The position numbers and the translations under genes were made by a program. Of a stretch of DNA of 34,682 nucleotides, positions 6,462-13,508 are shown piece by piece. Numbering within the stretch: position 1 is the stretch's first letter; every line of letters begins with the position of its first letter. The notes beneath the pieces are model-generated. The model worked only from the letters and a program-made list of their open reading frames with translations, searched no databases and was not told the origin of the DNA. Source of the DNA: Lachnospiraceae bacterium (lineage in GTDB: Bacteria > Bacillota > Clostridia > Lachnospirales > Lachnospiraceae); assembly GCA_024682835.1 (NCBI GenBank), contig JAIKYU010000053.1:1-34682 (forward strand). The letters are read 5' to 3'.

Positions 6462-9400
6462 CTACGACACTCTGACCGTCAGGGTCGTCTTTTTCCCGCT
6501 TCCGTCGTTGGCGGCAATGGTGATCTTTGCGGTGCCGGTTCCCTCTGGTATGAGCCAGAGAAGATTGCAAAAGAGCTCGTCACTGAAACTCACATTCGCC
6601 GATACGACACCGGGATTGCTGCTGGTAACAGTCAGCTCGCTTTCAACGGTGCCCCAGTATTGTTCTGTCCGGCCGTCATAGCCCTTAGAGGAACGCAGAC
6701 CCAGAACAACATAGCGTTCCTCACTCCAGGGATCTTCGGAAGCCTTCAGCTGCAGGATGCCTTTGGGCAGCTTTTCCAGAGAATCATAATCGAGATACGT
6801 GCCCCATTCGCTCGTCTTTAATTTTCCTTTAAAAACGCCGATCTCCTTCACGGGCGGAATAACATAAAAGATACGCGAGGCACTGATCTCTGTTCCGTCT
6901 GTCGTGGTCGCAGTGACTCTTACACTCATATAGATATCGTTTTTTGCGGCTGTCGGGGAAATGCGCACCTTTCCGTTATTTCCCTTTACATAACGATCCA
7001 GGGAAGGATCCGGCATAAAGAACGACTCTCCGCTGTCTTCGTCATAGGCAGACTGACCCGCCTCATAACGCCAGATGACCTTGCGGTTGCCGGGTGTTCC
7101 GTACACACTCCCCGCTGCTGCCTGCGCGGTTGCCGACTTACCATACGCAATATACTCCTGTCCGTTCTTTGAAACGACAGAAAGATCCGAAACCGGCACG
7201 ATGACCGACACGGCGACGGAGGCCTTTTTCCCGGAGCCGTCCTGTGCCGCGCAGGTGATCGTAGCCTTCCCTTTGCCCGTCGCTGTGACTGTCCCGTCCG
7301 GGGACACCTCTGCCACCGCGCTGTTGCTTGTGGACCAGAGCGGTGCGCTGTCCTCCGGCAGCCCGGCGGTCAGTTGAACGGTGCGTTCGTCAAATTCATC
7401 CTTTCCGGTATTGACTGTGAAAAGCTGCAGCGACCGCAGGGTGCCGTTCTTTTTTGTCACCTTGCGGCAGGGCAGGGACTCATCTGAAGTGTTTGCGAGA
7501 CGAATCGAAAAGGCGCCCGCTTTTCCCTCCGCGACGGTAAAGGTCGTCATCCCGAAAAGCTCCGCGTTCCCTTTATCCGCGGCGATAATCTGAAAAACTG
7601 CGCCCTTCTCTGCGCTTTGGCTTACCGTCACCTGTCCGCTTGATTTGTTGACGGAAACGCCCATAAGGGATTCCGTTTTCCCTGTCTGATCCGGCTCGCC
7701 GCTTACGGTGCCGTCTCCGCTCTTTATCGACCACACGACGCCTTTTACACCCGGCGTCTTTGCGACCTTATACTTTGCCTTCGCGCCTTTTGCGATATAA
7801 GCCTGGCCTGTCACCCGGATCGTGCCGTCCGGCACCACGGTAAAGGTCAGCGTGCTGATTGCCCCGAGGGTTCCGTCCGCCGCCGCGCAGGTCGCTTTGA
7901 CGGTGATCTTTTTCTTTGCCAGCGAACCCTGAAGCAGATCGGACACAGGTATTCCCGTTTCCGTGTACCGCTTCCCGCTCGTGATCTCGCCGTTTTTCGC
8001 AGCGGGCGCTTTTCCGTTCGTTGTGTAGACAATCAGGCCGTTTCCCTCGCCGGCATCCGCTTCGAGTTCAATCACGGCTGTGGCAGGAACTGTATTCTGA
8101 ACCGTTATCGAGTTTCCTCCCGTGACGGTCTGCAGCTCCTCAGAGCCGTTTTTCAGAAGGATCTTTGCGGTGCCCGGGGTTTTCGTAAGCAGCTTTGCGA
8201 TGTCCAGAATCGCGCCGATATGGGAGGACGGAGACTTGTTCGTGCTCGCTTTCAGGAGCTTTTCCATATTGTCTGGATCGGTGTGGCCGAAGATGCTCAT
8301 ATAGAGCGCGCAGGCGCCGCTTACCGCAGGGCAGGCCATGGAGGTTCCGCTCATGATGGTATAGGCATCATCCGCTTCATAGTAGGAGGAATAGATCTCT
8401 GAACCCGGCGCTGCGATATCCGCCCAGTCTCCCCAGGTGGAAAAACCCGATTTGGCTCCGCTTTGTTCCACGCTTGCCACAGCGATCACATGGTCAAAGG
8501 CGGCAGGATAGCGTCTGTCGTTTGCGGAGGTATTACCCATCGTGGAACAGATTGTAATGCCCTCCTTGTATGCCCGTGTGACCGTTTCCTGATAAGCGGC
8601 GCTATACCCCATTCCGCTGAGACTCATGTTGATAATATCCGCCCTTCGTCCGCCGGTCTTCTGGCCTTCTTCATCATACCCCGCAACCAGATGGATCGCC
8701 TGCATGATTGAACTTCCGGGCATATTCCCCGTCGCCGGATCATGTACACAGATGGAAAGAAAATTGACCTCAGGCACAATGCCGGCACCGCCGCTTCCGT
8801 TTCCCGAGGCCGCTCCGATGATGCCCGCCACATGCGTGCCGTGACCTCCGACATCGGTGGTACCCAGTGGATAATGCTCTTCTCCCGTTACTCCCGGGGA
8901 GTAAACTTCGGCGGCCGTAACACGGGAGCCCGTCCCATCTGATTTGCGGAATTCCACGTGTGTTGCCCGGACGCCTGTATCAATCACCGCCACCGTAACC
9001 TCATGGAGAGTACCCGCGTCCCGGGCGATCTCCCACTGCTTCCAGCCGGCCCAGGTGTGCATCATCCCATGCTGCCACTGGTATTTTTCATTTGCGGGAT
9101 TGAGTGCCGGATCATTAAACTGTCCATCCGCCCGATAAAGATCCTCCCAGCCGATCCGGCTGAAACCTTCTGCACGAATCCCTGCAGCCTCTTCCTCCCG
9201 GATCCCGTTTGATTCCACGATCGGATCCTCTGCCGCATAATAGTAATTCGGCTCCACGGCCGGAATGTCGATATCCGCCTCCGCGCCGATTCTCACTGCG
9301 CGAGCGACAGTAAGCGGTGTCCCTGCAAGCGATATGATGGCGACCCCATAGCTGTAATCGGTAAGCTCGCCGCCGTAGGCTTCGGCAATCAGCGCCGCGT

Positions 9401-9695
9401 GCGCTCTGTCCTCGGCGAGACAGACCACCTCATCCCGGGCATAATCCTCACCGGGCTCAAGCTCTGCAAGCGCATCCACCGCACCGCTTGCCGCAAGCTT
9501 CATCTTGATCTCCCGTTCATCCTCCGTCAGCTTGTAGCCATCCGGCATGCCGGCGATGTCGTCCGGCAGGATTTCAATACTCTCCTCGTCAGGAAAAGCC
9601 TCTTCCGCCGCAAGGACAAACTGACTCTGACCCGTCATCACAGACAGGATGAGAGCTGCTGCCAACCCCTTTTTCCAGTAATGATGCTGTTTCAA
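6462..9695 (-). CDS. secreted S8 (subtilisin-like) serine protease with Ig-like C-terminal domains
   Basis: Extracellular subtilase, 1077 residues. It has a signal peptide (about 1-30: KKG, hydrophobic core, cleavage near VLAA), a probable propeptide (about 31-200) and a peptidase S8 domain (about 230-500). The triad is complete: Asp239 in VIDTGV, His285 in GGHGTHVAG, Ser452 in SGTSMACP; Asn388 in STMGNTS is the oxyanion residue. The C-terminal half has beta-sandwich modules: a chitobiase-like segment (YTTNGKAP, about 555-565), a clear BIG2 domain (STSNSAVAEVSPDGTVTATG) and others of similar type. No LPxTG motif or C-terminal membrane helix is present, so it is probably released or non-covalently wall-associated. 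The start is TTG 9695, chosen because AAAGGAG (9710-9704) lies eight nt upstream and no ATG fits. It has its own strong promoter. Confidence 0.93.
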   Translation of the reverse strand: MKQHHYWKKGLAAALILSVMTGQSQFVLAAEEAFPDEESIEILPDDIAGMPDGYKLTEDEREIKMKLAASGAVDALAELEPGEDYARDEVVCLAEDRAHAALIAEAYGGELTDYSYGVAIISLAGTPLTVARAVRIGAEADIDIPAVEPNYYYAAEDPIVESNGIREEEAAGIRAEGFSRIGWEDLYRADGQFNDPALNPANEKYQWQHGMMHTWAGWKQWEIARDAGTLHEVTVAVIDTGVRATHVEFRKSDGTGSRVTAAEVYSPGVTGEEHYPLGTTDVGGHGTHVAGIIGAASGNGSGGAGIVPEVNFLSICVHDPATGNMPGSSIMQAIHLVAGYDEEGQKTGGRRADIINMSLSGMGYSAAYQETVTRAYKEGITICSTMGNTSANDRRYPAAFDHVIAVASVEQSGAKSGFSTWGDWADIAAPGSEIYSSYYEADDAYTIMSGTSMACPAVSGACALYMSIFGHTDPDNMEKLLKASTNKSPSSHIGAILDIAKLLTKTPGTAKILLKNGSEELQTVTGGNSITVQNTVPATAVIELEADAGEGNGLIVYTTNGKAPAAKNGEITSGKRYTETGIPVSDLLQGSLAKKKITVKATCAAADGTLGAISTLTFTVVPDGTIRVTGQAYIAKGAKAKYKVAKTPGVKGVVWSIKSGDGTVSGEPDQTGKTESLMGVSVNKSSGQVTVSQSAEKGAVFQIIAADKGNAELFGMTTFTVAEGKAGAFSIRLANTSDESLPCRKVTKKNGTLRSLQLFTVNTGKDEFDERTVQLTAGLPEDSAPLWSTSNSAVAEVSPDGTVTATGKGKATITCAAQDGSGKKASVAVSVIVPVSDLSVVSKNGQEYIAYGKSATAQAAAGSVYGTPGNRKVIWRYEAGQSAYDEDSGESFFMPDPSLDRYVKGNNGKVRISPTAAKNDIYMSVRVTATTTDGTEISASRIFYVIPPVKEIGVFKGKLKTSEWGTYLDYDSLEKLPKGILQLKASEDPWSEERYVVLGLRSSKGYDGRTEQYWGTVESELTVTSSNPGVVSANVSFSDELFCNLLWLIPEGTGTAKITIAANDGSGKKTTLTVRVS

Positions 9696-9772
9696 ATCGT
9701 GTTCTCCTTTCTCGACATGGCATTCGCGGCGAGACGCATATGAATCATAAGATGATGCGTTCCGTTAAAGAA

Positions 9773-9801
9773 AGAATACATTCTGGCAGGTTCAATGTCA
9801 A
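9773..9801 (-). promoter_or_regulatory. sigma-A-type promoter of the S8 protease gene
   Basis: On the minus strand, TTGACA (9801-9796) is followed by exactly 17 bp and then TATTCT (9778-9773), about 78 nt upstream of the TTG start. The -35 box directly abuts the stop codon of the upstream XRE gene. The protease can therefore be transcribed independently of the toxin-antitoxin-like operon that precedes it. Confidence 0.75.
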
Positions 9802-10464
9802 TTATTCGGTCTTTTGCCCATGGCATTGCATCATAATATCTTCAGGACGGCAGTGCAGGATATTCGATAAGGCGATCACCGTGTTTGCAGAGGCTTTTCT
9901 GATATCCTTTCCGCCGATTTCGTATTGCTGCAATGTACGAAGATTAACCCCTGAGGCTTCCGACAACTCGGCCTGGGTAAGACCGATCCGTTTGCGGTAA
10001 GCCTGAAGTCGGGAAATCATTGATCTCTCGCGATACAACTCGTCTATGGAAATGACGGCTCTTTCTTCGGATGCGGTATGAAGAGCCGGGTATACTCTTA
10101 GCAGATCCGATGCTGTGATGACATTGAAAATTGTCATGAAGGTCATGTTCGTTTTCCATTGATAATAAGCCATGATATAGCCGATCCAGTAATAGGCATC
10201 GGTATCATATCGAGTCAATCCCGTAACCGGTTCGGGTGTTTCAATCCCACATTTGTTCAGTGTGTTAAGAAATAATTCGGTACCCGACATGCCGCTGACC
10301 ACCAGCGGATCGCCCACCTGGAACCGATCTGCATAACCGCTGATGATAAACAGCCGGAATGCTTTGTCGATCTCGGTGTGGCAGCCATAATATGCATATT
10401 CGGTCATCTCACCGAGATTATTCATCGCGTCCTGCAGATAGTATTCATGATATGCGCAGCTCAT
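9802..10464 (-). CDS. XRE-family HTH protein, putative antitoxin partner of the DUF3990 protein
   Basis: 220-residue protein with an XRE/Cro-like helix-turn-helix at about 152-212 (LQAYRKRIGLTQAELSEAS, then NLRTLQQYEIG, then ANTVIALSNILHC). An N-terminal domain of about 125 residues (AYHEYYLQDAMNNLGEMTEY, then FRLFIISGYADRFQVGDPLVVSGMSGTEL) resembles the N-terminal part of other clostridial HTH proteins encoded next to DUF3990 genes. The ATG lies inside the end of the DUF3990 gene (20-nt overlap), which implies translational coupling. By context the N-terminal domain probably binds the DUF3990 enzyme, and the HTH represses the operon through the large palindrome at its promoter. The antitoxin role is inferred from gene order and family association; DNA binding by the HTH is well supported. 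Confidence 0.8.
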   Translation of the reverse strand: MSCAYHEYYLQDAMNNLGEMTEYAYYGCHTEIDKAFRLFIISGYADRFQVGDPLVVSGMSGTELFLNTLNKCGIETPEPVTGLTRYDTDAYYWIGYIMAYYQWKTNMTFMTIFNVITASDLLRVYPALHTASEERAVISIDELYRERSMISRLQAYRKRIGLTQAELSEASGVNLRTLQQYEIGGKDIRKASANTVIALSNILHCRPEDIMMQCHGQKTE

Positions 10465-11107
10465 CGATGGTCATCTCCTTTCGCATGATATCTCTTATAA
10501 AAATCCCGTTCATATCGATCTTCTCAAGCAAGTGATAGTAGTCATTTCTTGCCTGTTTTTCCCGTTCCATCCTTTTCGGGTAGTAAATGCTTCCGTCAAC
10601 AGCCCGGGCTTCCCTGAAGCAGATCGCATCAAAACTGTTTCTGCTTTTAAGACATATCTGTTTTCCAAGCTTACCGAGTTTCATTGCCGCAGATAATTGT
10701 TCAATCGATATGGTGTTCGTAAGAAACGCTCTTGCATAAGTGAAATAGGAATCATCTGCGCGATATCCTTCGATCAGATCGTATCCGGAGATGTCAGGAA
10801 GAAAGTGTTTAATCAGGTATTTCGCACCCTGCTTTTCAATCGGGGAACTGTACCGGACAACTCTGTTGCGGATCAGCAGTGTCAGCCAGGCTATGATATT
10901 ATGCTCATCCAGTATAAGCGTGGACAGATGACCTGAATCCAATTCATATACATTGGTAAAACCTCCCGATATACCAGAACAAGCCCACTCATTTGCCAGC
11001 TCCACGTCCTTTGTGCAGTAAAATCCCTGTCCGTAATCATTATGTGGCCTGCCGGAACCGTACATCGGTTTTTCAACAATTACATTTGAGCCATGATATA
11101 AAAGCAT
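10445..11107 (-). CDS. DUF3990 protein, ADP-ribosyltransferase-like putative toxin
   Basis: 220-residue DUF3990 family protein. The N-terminus shows the family signature: LLYHGSN (His5, Gly6), then DYGQGFYCTKDVELANEWA (Asp24-Gly26, Gly28-Phe29-Tyr30). This resembles the NAD-binding core of ADP-ribosyltransferases. In this family the enzyme is commonly encoded next to a small or HTH partner, as here. I chose ATG 11107 over the TTG at 11122 because GGGGT lies at a normal ribosome-binding distance and the shorter form starts directly at the conserved YHGS strand. It is the first gene of a leftward operon with the XRE gene and has its own promoter (TTGAAA-17-TATAAT). Neither ADP-ribosylation nor toxicity is shown by the sequence; both are inferred from fold similarity and context. 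Confidence 0.82.
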   Translation of the reverse strand: MLLYHGSNVIVEKPMYGSGRPHNDYGQGFYCTKDVELANEWACSGISGGFTNVYELDSGHLSTLILDEHNIIAWLTLLIRNRVVRYSSPIEKQGAKYLIKHFLPDISGYDLIEGYRADDSYFTYARAFLTNTISIEQLSAAMKLGKLGKQICLKSRNSFDAICFREARAVDGSIYYPKRMEREKQARNDYYHLLEKIDMNGIFIRDIMRKEMTIDELRIS

Positions 11108-11114
11108 GTTTCTA

Positions 11115-11188
11115 CCCCGCAATTCAAAACTGCTTCTGTGGAAGTAGTTTTATTATACTTCCACAGAAGCAGCTTTTCAACTGCGGGG
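11115..11188. repeat. 74-bp imperfect palindrome, likely operator of the DUF3990-XRE operon
   Basis: The core is a perfect 17-bp inverted repeat, CTGCTTCTGTGGAAGTA (11130-11146) and its complement at 11156-11172, around a 9-nt AT-rich centre. Outside it, 11115-11129 and 11173-11188 also pair (CCCCGCA, TT and AAAA, with two mismatches and one extra base). The -10 box of the leftward promoter sits in and beside the centre, the 17-bp spacer is the right inner arm, and the -35 box lies in the outer arm. An operator bound by the XRE protein is the natural reading. A transcribed copy would also form a long hairpin ahead of the DUF3990 start. Confidence 0.75.
11152..11180 (-). promoter_or_regulatory. 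promoter of the DUF3990-XRE operon
   Basis: On the minus strand, TTGAAA (11180-11175), a 17-bp spacer and a perfect TATAAT (11157-11152). Transcription should begin near 11145, about 38 nt before the DUF3990 ATG. The whole promoter lies inside the 74-bp palindrome, so a protein bound there would block RNA polymerase. Confidence 0.8.
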
Positions 11189-11194
11189 ATTCAA

Positions 11195-11210
11195 TTTGAT
11201 GCGCGTCAAA
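11195..11210. promoter_or_regulatory. operator-like palindrome box 1
   Basis: TTTGATGCGCGTCAAA, one base from the perfect palindrome found at box 3. It is the farthest of three copies from the kinase gene and lies just outside the 74-bp palindrome of the divergent operon. Confidence 0.65.
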
Positions 11211-11264
11211 TATCGTGATCTGTCCATGCACCGCATCGACACACGTTGCAGCAGGCTATTTTAC

Positions 11265-11293
11265 TTGACGTGCGTCAAATAATATCGTATGCT
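11265..11293 (+). promoter_or_regulatory. promoter of the HipA-like kinase operon, overlapping operator box 2
   Basis: TTGACG (11265-11270), a 17-bp spacer and TATGCT (11288-11293) make a plausible rightward promoter. The -35 box is also the left half of operator box 2, TTGACGTGCGTCAA (11265-11278). A repressor bound to box 2 would cover the -35, and box 3 would cover the start of transcription. Confidence 0.65.
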
Positions 11294-11305
11294 TATGGTG
11301 CGTTA

Positions 11306-11321
11306 TTTGACGCGCGTCAAA
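11306..11321. promoter_or_regulatory. operator-like palindrome box 3 (perfect)
   Basis: TTTGACGCGCGTCAAA is a perfect 16-bp palindrome. It lies a few bases downstream of the expected transcription start and 23 nt before the kinase ATG. The centres of boxes 1, 2 and 3 are 69 and 42 bp apart. The HTH protein encoded second in this operon is the obvious candidate ligand. Confidence 0.75.
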
Positions 11322-11344
11322 ACTTTGCAGAAAGATCACGTCAT

Positions 11345-12157
11345 ATGGAAAGCAGATTGATCCGAAAAAAACAGGACTTCACATTCCTAAAATGGGCACA
11401 TGCAAGGTCTTCCAGCGGAACGGCGGGGACCTTTCTTAAGTCTGAATCTAATCTGGATGGGATCAGGAAATACTACAAGCTTTCAAACTTCGATCCGGAG
11501 CGGGGGGTTGTAGGACATGAATGTGTAAATGAGCTGATCGTAGACAGACTGCTTACGGTTCTCGGTGTTGAGCATCTGAATTATGAACTGATTCATGCGG
11601 ACATAGAGATCGAGGGCAGAGTCTACAATACCTATCTGTGTGCATCCGAGGATTATAAGAACAAAAGCGAGAGCAAGATGGCGCTCGACAATTACTACAG
11701 GAATACTGCGATCAAGGGCGAGTCACATTTTGATTTCTGTGTCAGACAAGGGTGGCAGGAGTATGTAGACACCATGCTGGCCGTGGACTATCTGATACTG
11801 AACAGAGACAGGCACGGTGCAAATATAGAGGTCCTGATGAATGCCGGATCTCACAGCATCAGGATCGCACCGCTTTTCGATCATGGTCTTTCCCTCATTT
11901 ATTCGTGTACATCGGAATCCGAGGTGCGGGATTTTGATGTGATGAAAGACAGAGCTTGTCAGAATTTCATAGGGGGACGCTCCTGTTTCGAGAATCTCAG
12001 GTTGATTTCGGACAGAGAAAAGGCATTGAAGAATAAATTGAGAGAAACCGACAGAGAGATCCTGCTGGACGGTCTGGGAGAAGTTCTTCCGGCCGTTTAT
12101 CTGGACAAGATCTGGACCATGATCTGGGAGAGATACAAAGTCTATGAGAATCTTTGA
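11345..12157 (+). CDS. HipA/HipT-like serine/threonine kinase lacking the N-terminal subdomain
   Basis: 270-residue kinase-core protein of the HipA superfamily. Visible motifs, in order: a serine/glycine loop SSSGTAG (22-28), which aligns with the SxSG P-loop of HipA/HipT where autophosphorylation occurs; Lys45 in KYYKLS as the nucleotide-contact candidate; the catalytic loop LILNRDRHGAN with Asp155 and Asn160; and IAPLFDHGLSL with Asp179 as the metal-binding Asp. The HipA N-subdomain-1 is absent, as in HipT of the three-part HipBST system. I chose ATG 11345 because the only upstream in-frame start is a TTG that would place promoter and operators inside the gene; the ribosome binding site is weak (AGAAAG). 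HipA-type kinases phosphorylate targets such as glutamyl- or tryptophanyl-tRNA synthetase and halt growth; the target here is unknown. The stop overlaps the next gene by 14 nt. Confidence 0.85.
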   Translation: MESRLIRKKQDFTFLKWAHARSSSGTAGTFLKSESNLDGIRKYYKLSNFDPERGVVGHECVNELIVDRLLTVLGVEHLNYELIHADIEIEGRVYNTYLCASEDYKNKSESKMALDNYYRNTAIKGESHFDFCVRQGWQEYVDTMLAVDYLILNRDRHGANIEVLMNAGSHSIRIAPLFDHGLSLIYSCTSESEVRDFDVMKDRACQNFIGGRSCFENLRLISDREKALKNKLRETDREILLDGLGEVLPAVYLDKIWTMIWERYKVYENL

Positions 12158-12953
12158 AATTTATAACGATGACATACAAAAGGATATCGGGACGCTTCTG
12201 TTCTTTGAAAAAGAGAAGTCATTTATCGTTGAATTAAGAAATGATATTGATACGTGGGATGCGACGGTCTTCTTTCACAGCTTTGTAGATAAAGGCATTT
12301 TTACACTTCCACGGGATATAAGCCTTGCCTGGGTAAGGGAACGGGTCATCCCTGACAGCCGACAAAACATAGGTGATATTTTAAGAAACAGTCGTCTCAG
12401 GGAATACGATGAGATGAAGCTGCTTGAGCTATCCGAAGGACGGTGTTCCCAGGATCATGTGCATATCCGAAGACTCCGGGAATTCCCGGATTATGTTACG
12501 AAAAGACAGGAGAAGAATCTGAAGGATGTGTGTCTCCCTGGCGATGGCAGGCTGCTGTGCTTCTTTGCCGACGATGCGGTAAAAGAGATCCATCTGACAC
12601 AGCTGTCAGAGGTCACAACAAATGATGACATCAGCAAGATCCTCCGTAACAGGGCATTGTATGACAGCGGAAAGGTCGGAACAGGCGGATATTTCGTGAC
12701 ATTCAATGACTCGATAGACATTCCTGCAGGAGATCTCTATCGATACGGGAAGGACATTCCGCTCAGAGCTGACGATTTTATCACCTTCGCCCGGCAAAAC
12801 ATGATTGATACCAACGAAAGCTGCAAGGCCTTACAGTGTACCCGTCAGAATCTGGCTTACCTGGTCTCGCAGAAGCAGTTAACCGCCGTAAAGGAAAACG
12901 TCAGAGGGAATCTGTATCTTAAGGGCGATGTAATCCGAAACACGTGGGGTTGA
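12144..12953 (+). CDS. putative antitoxin: HipS-like N-domain, DUF2442 and helix-turn-helix
   Basis: 269-residue protein overlapping the kinase gene. Residues 1-110 read like the HipA N-subdomain-1: an opening strand with IYNDDIQKDIGTLLF, then VRERVIPDSRQNIGDILRN and EYDEMKLLELSEGRCSQDHVHI, matching the HipA pattern PDS...R...DLL...GRDSVGAV.LIP. Residues about 136-203 match DUF2442 (RLLCFFADDAVKEIHLTQL, ending DIPAGDLYRYG). Residues about 211-268 form a helix-turn-helix (FARQNMIDTNESCKALQC, then TRQNLAYLVSQKQL), an order seen in other DUF2442 proteins. The N-domain would supply the kinase-inhibiting piece that the neighbouring HipA-like core lacks, and the HTH would bind the palindromes upstream of the operon. 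The HipS assignment is by eye and needs a profile search; DUF2442 plus HTH is more secure. Confidence 0.72.
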   Translation: MRIFEIYNDDIQKDIGTLLFFEKEKSFIVELRNDIDTWDATVFFHSFVDKGIFTLPRDISLAWVRERVIPDSRQNIGDILRNSRLREYDEMKLLELSEGRCSQDHVHIRRLREFPDYVTKRQEKNLKDVCLPGDGRLLCFFADDAVKEIHLTQLSEVTTNDDISKILRNRALYDSGKVGTGGYFVTFNDSIDIPAGDLYRYGKDIPLRADDFITFARQNMIDTNESCKALQCTRQNLAYLVSQKQLTAVKENVRGNLYLKGDVIRNTWG

Positions 12954-12967
12954 AAGCGCGAAACAGG

Positions 12968-12995
12968 TTGATTTCTGCCGATAATCTGCTATGCT
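12968..12995 (+). promoter_or_regulatory. possible promoter before the short ORF and hypothetical gene
   Basis: TTGATT (12968-12973), a 16-bp spacer and TATGCT (12990-12995), about 19 nt before an ATG with a good GGAGGG ribosome binding site. It could make the next two small frames independent of the kinase operon. Confidence 0.4.
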
Positions 12996-13013
12996 TTCAT
13001 CGGAGGGAACCCT

Positions 13014-13070
13014 ATGACGATCAATACAAATGATATCGTGATCGCAACCGAATTCAATCAGAGCAGGTAA
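13014..13070 (+). CDS. 18-codon open frame (leader peptide or gene remnant)
   Basis: MTINTNDIVIATEFNQSR, then TAA. It is preceded by GGAGGG (13002-13007) at ideal distance, much better than the ribosome binding site of the following gene, whose ATG comes two nt after this stop. It may be a leader peptide that couples translation to the next gene, or the beginning of a gene whose remainder was lost. No family can be assigned to so short a peptide. Confidence 0.35.
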   Translation: MTINTNDIVIATEFNQSR

Positions 13071-13072
13071 CT

Positions 13073-13333
13073 ATGATTGCCGATAAGGAAAAACTGCAAT
13101 TAACGCTGACGAGTCGTTTGATAGAGATTTACGGACCGGAAAACGGCGTGAAAAGCAGCGGTGTTCTTGTTCCTGCCATTCTGCGGGATTTTTCCGGGAT
13201 GATCGACAAGGCCGGGCCGGGTGATACGGTTTCGGAAACCTACCGGACAGAGGACGGCAAGGCGGAGATTGTGCTGAAAACCGTCAAAAGAACCGCCGGC
13301 TGTGTGGTGACGGCTGATGTGAAGAAGCGGTAA
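13073..13333 (+). CDS. hypothetical protein, 86 aa
   Basis: I do not recognise this protein. It is soluble and mixed alpha/beta in appearance: a helical LQLTLTSRLIEIYGP, then GVLVPAILRDFSGMIDKAG, then three beta-like segments (DTVSETYRTED, KAEIVLKTVKRT, CVVTADVKKR). It has no signal peptide or membrane segment. Its ribosome binding site (AGCAGG) is weak and it follows an 18-codon frame by two nt, suggesting translational coupling. A good intrinsic terminator lies 61 nt downstream, so it ends a transcription unit that could include the kinase operon. Confidence 0.6.
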   Translation: MIADKEKLQLTLTSRLIEIYGPENGVKSSGVLVPAILRDFSGMIDKAGPGDTVSETYRTEDGKAEIVLKTVKRTAGCVVTADVKKR

Positions 13334-13394
13334 AGCCCTGTATCCATAGCCTCTTTCCCCTTCGTGTGGTAAAATAGATGTGTTCGGTCAGCGG

Positions 13395-13423
13395 CCAGGC
13401 AGGAGACGCTGCTGTGGTTTTTT
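13395..13423 (+). terminator. intrinsic terminator before the first giant gene
   Basis: CCAGGCAG (13395-13402) pairs with CTGCTGTGG (13409-13417) with one bulged G and one G-T pair around a 6-nt loop, followed directly by six T (13418-13423). It lies 61 nt after the stop of the 86-residue gene. It should separate that unit from the giant genes. An extended -10 (TGGTAAAAT, 13367-13375) just upstream would give a very short terminated transcript, so an attenuator role cannot be excluded. Confidence 0.68.
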
Positions 13424-13445
13424 GCCGTTACGCGCATATATCTTC

Positions 13446-13475
13446 TTGTCAGGTGAAAGGCGCCTGATTTGTTAT
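13446..13475 (+). promoter_or_regulatory. candidate promoter of the giant genes with a hairpin in its spacer
   Basis: TTGTCA (13446-13451), an 18-bp spacer and TGTTAT (13470-13475), 33 nt before the ATG of giant 1 and downstream of the terminator. The spacer overlaps an inverted repeat, TCAGGTG (13449-13455) and CGCCTGA (13461-13467, one G-T pair), that might be an operator. The -10 match is modest. Confidence 0.42.
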
Positions 13476-13508
13476 GGATCAACAAGGGTTGATGTGAGGA
13501 GGGAAATC

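Noticed and set aside
6462..6800. Sortase anchor on the S8 protease
   Set aside because: The C-terminus ends in a beta-sandwich domain with no LPxTG motif, hydrophobic segment or basic tail.
11115..11188. The long palindrome as a miniature mobile element or transposon end
   Set aside because: No flanking target duplication or second copy is visible in the window, and it encloses a promoter in exact register, which fits an operator better.
11246..11344. TTG start for the HipA-like kinase, adding 33 residues
   Set aside because: It would put the promoter and two of the three operator palindromes inside the coding sequence; the added residues do not resemble the family.
13380..13508. GTG start for giant 1, adding 43 residues
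   Set aside because: The extra stretch runs through an intrinsic terminator and a promoter-like element, and the ATG at 13509 has a near-ideal ribosome binding site.
13376..13508. A known riboswitch in the leader of giant 1
   Set aside because: The leader has hairpins, but I could match it to no conserved riboswitch core.
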